A DNA stretch of 6,097 bases from Oscillospiraceae bacterium (GTDB lineage: Bacteria > Bacillota > Clostridia > Oscillospirales > Oscillospiraceae): positions 1-6,097 of the forward strand of contig JAKSQI010000099.1 of assembly GCA_024404215.1 (NCBI GenBank), written 5' to 3'. Of the stretch, positions 5,341-6,097 are shown piece after piece; positions within the stretch are counted from its first letter, which is position 1, and each line of letters starts with the position of its first letter. A model generated the notes under the pieces. It made no database searches and was not told the origin of the DNA. It saw only the letters and a program-made list of their open reading frames with translations. The position numbers and the translations under genes were made by a program.

Positions 5341-6097
5341 TTACACACCCTTGGCAGCCTTGGCAGCGTCGATCATGAGGGGCAGAACCTGCCACAGATC
5401 GCCGGTGATACCGTACTCGGCTACTTCGAAGATGGGAGCCATTGCGTTCTTGTTAACGGCAATGATCAGCTCGGAGTCCTGCATACCGGCCTTGTGCTGG
5501 ATAGCGCCGGAAATACCCAGAGCGATGTAAATCTTGGGACGGACAGTCTTACCGGTCTGGCCAACCTGGTGGTCAGCGGAAATCCAGCCGGCGTCAACAA
5601 CGGCACGGGAAGCACCCAGAACGCCGCCCAGAACATCAGCCAGCTCCTGAGCCATGGCAATACCCTTCTGAGGATCGTTGGCAATACCCTGGCCAACGGA
5701 AACGATAACTTCAGCACCCAGCAGGTCAACCAGGTTCTTAGCTTCCTTAACAACCTCCAGAACCTTGCTCTTCAGCTGAGCATCGTCCAGCTGAACATTG
5801 AACAGGGTGGTCTTGCAGGCAGCAGCCTTAGCTTCGTCGAAGGGAGCCTTCTTCATAACGCCGGGACGAACGGTGCTCATGCAGGGACGGAAGCGGGGGC
5901 AGATGATGGTAGCCAGCAGGTGACCGCCGAAAGCAGGACGGGTCATCTTCAGGTTGATATCTTCCATAGCCCACTTCTGAGCATCAACATCCAGAGTAGA
6001 ACCGGTGCGCAGGAAGTCAATATAAGTGTTCATATCGATATCCAGGTGAGTGCAGTCAGCAGTCAGACCGGTGTGCAGACGGGCAGCCAGACGGGGA
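5341..6097 (-). CDS. etfA: Electron transfer flavoprotein subunit alpha (EtfA/FixB), partial at the window edge
   Basis: EtfA binds FAD and, with EtfB, passes electrons between acyl-CoA dehydrogenases or reductases and other carriers in the cytoplasm. The 251 visible residues are the C-terminal part; the frame stays open to 6097, so roughly 90 N-terminal residues lie outside, judging by a usual length near 340. Visible landmarks in order: RLAARLHTGLTADCT at the very edge, TRPAFGGHLLATIICP, STVRPGVM, then the FAD domain with LGASRAVVDAGW, HQVGQTGKTVRPKIYIA, GISGAIQH and NKNAMAPIFEVAEYGITGDL. The long LDID to NLKMTRPAFGG spacer and the NKN triplet resemble, from memory, the EtfA of clostridial acryloyl-CoA and caffeyl-CoA reductase complexes (AcrA/CarE), which bifurcate or confurcate electrons; this placement is inference. 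Unusual residues are the VGQG in place of GRG and RPCM in place of RPQM. EtfB is expected upstream, beyond the window. Confidence 0.95.
   Translation of the reverse strand, partial: PRLAARLHTGLTADCTHLDIDMNTYIDFLRTGSTLDVDAQKWAMEDINLKMTRPAFGGHLLATIICPRFRPCMSTVRPGVMKKAPFDEAKAAACKTTLFNVQLDDAQLKSKVLEVVKEAKNLVDLLGAEVIVSVGQGIANDPQKGIAMAQELADVLGGVLGASRAVVDAGWISADHQVGQTGKTVRPKIYIALGISGAIQHKAGMQDSELIIAVNKNAMAPIFEVAEYGITGDLWQVLPLMIDAAKAAKGV

Overview
The window reads as chromosomal DNA from an anaerobic, amino-acid or organic-acid fermenting member of the Bacillota, probably class Clostridia. This is inferred from the gene content (a Pct-type CoA-transferase, an EtfA whose motifs look like the clostridial acyl-CoA-reductase branch, a small cysteine-bearing LUD protein), the purine-rich AGGAGG-type ribosome binding sites, sigma-A-like promoters and compact U-tailed terminators. 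No species call is possible from the sequence alone.

Layout. Positions 29-2499 hold a complete minus-strand operon for a polar amino acid ABC importer: promoter (2471-2499), lipoprotein substrate-binding protein (1610-2431), an intercistronic hairpin (1551-1581), one membrane permease (846-1505), an ATPase (74-832) and a U-tailed terminator (29-67). Positions 2500-2695 are an AT-rich divergent control region with no convincing gene. A strong plus-strand promoter (2696-2724) drives a 542-residue family I CoA-transferase (2786-4414). A convergent intergenic region (4415-4629) follows with three hairpins: the CoA-transferase terminator, the terminator of the opposing gene, and one long unexplained inverted repeat. 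On the minus strand there is then a monocistronic LUD-domain gene (4630-5226) with its own promoter (5255-5263), and the 3' part of etfA (5341 to the window edge), closed by a C(UUCG)G-type terminator (5276-5316).

How the genes may work together. The importer would bring in an amino acid. The CoA-transferase would activate or recycle short-chain acids as CoA thioesters at no ATP cost. EtfA, with an EtfB presumably encoded beyond the right edge, would carry electrons to or from an acyl-CoA dehydrogenase or reductase. The LUD protein belongs to a family linked to lactate utilisation. This fits a fermentative acyl-CoA pathway making propionate or butyrate, but the substrate is inference and the genes lie in at least four separate transcription units.

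I found no mobile element, CRISPR array, RNA gene or clearly new biological system. The points worth a second look are RNA or DNA structures in the intergenic regions and a few unusual residues in otherwise recognisable proteins.
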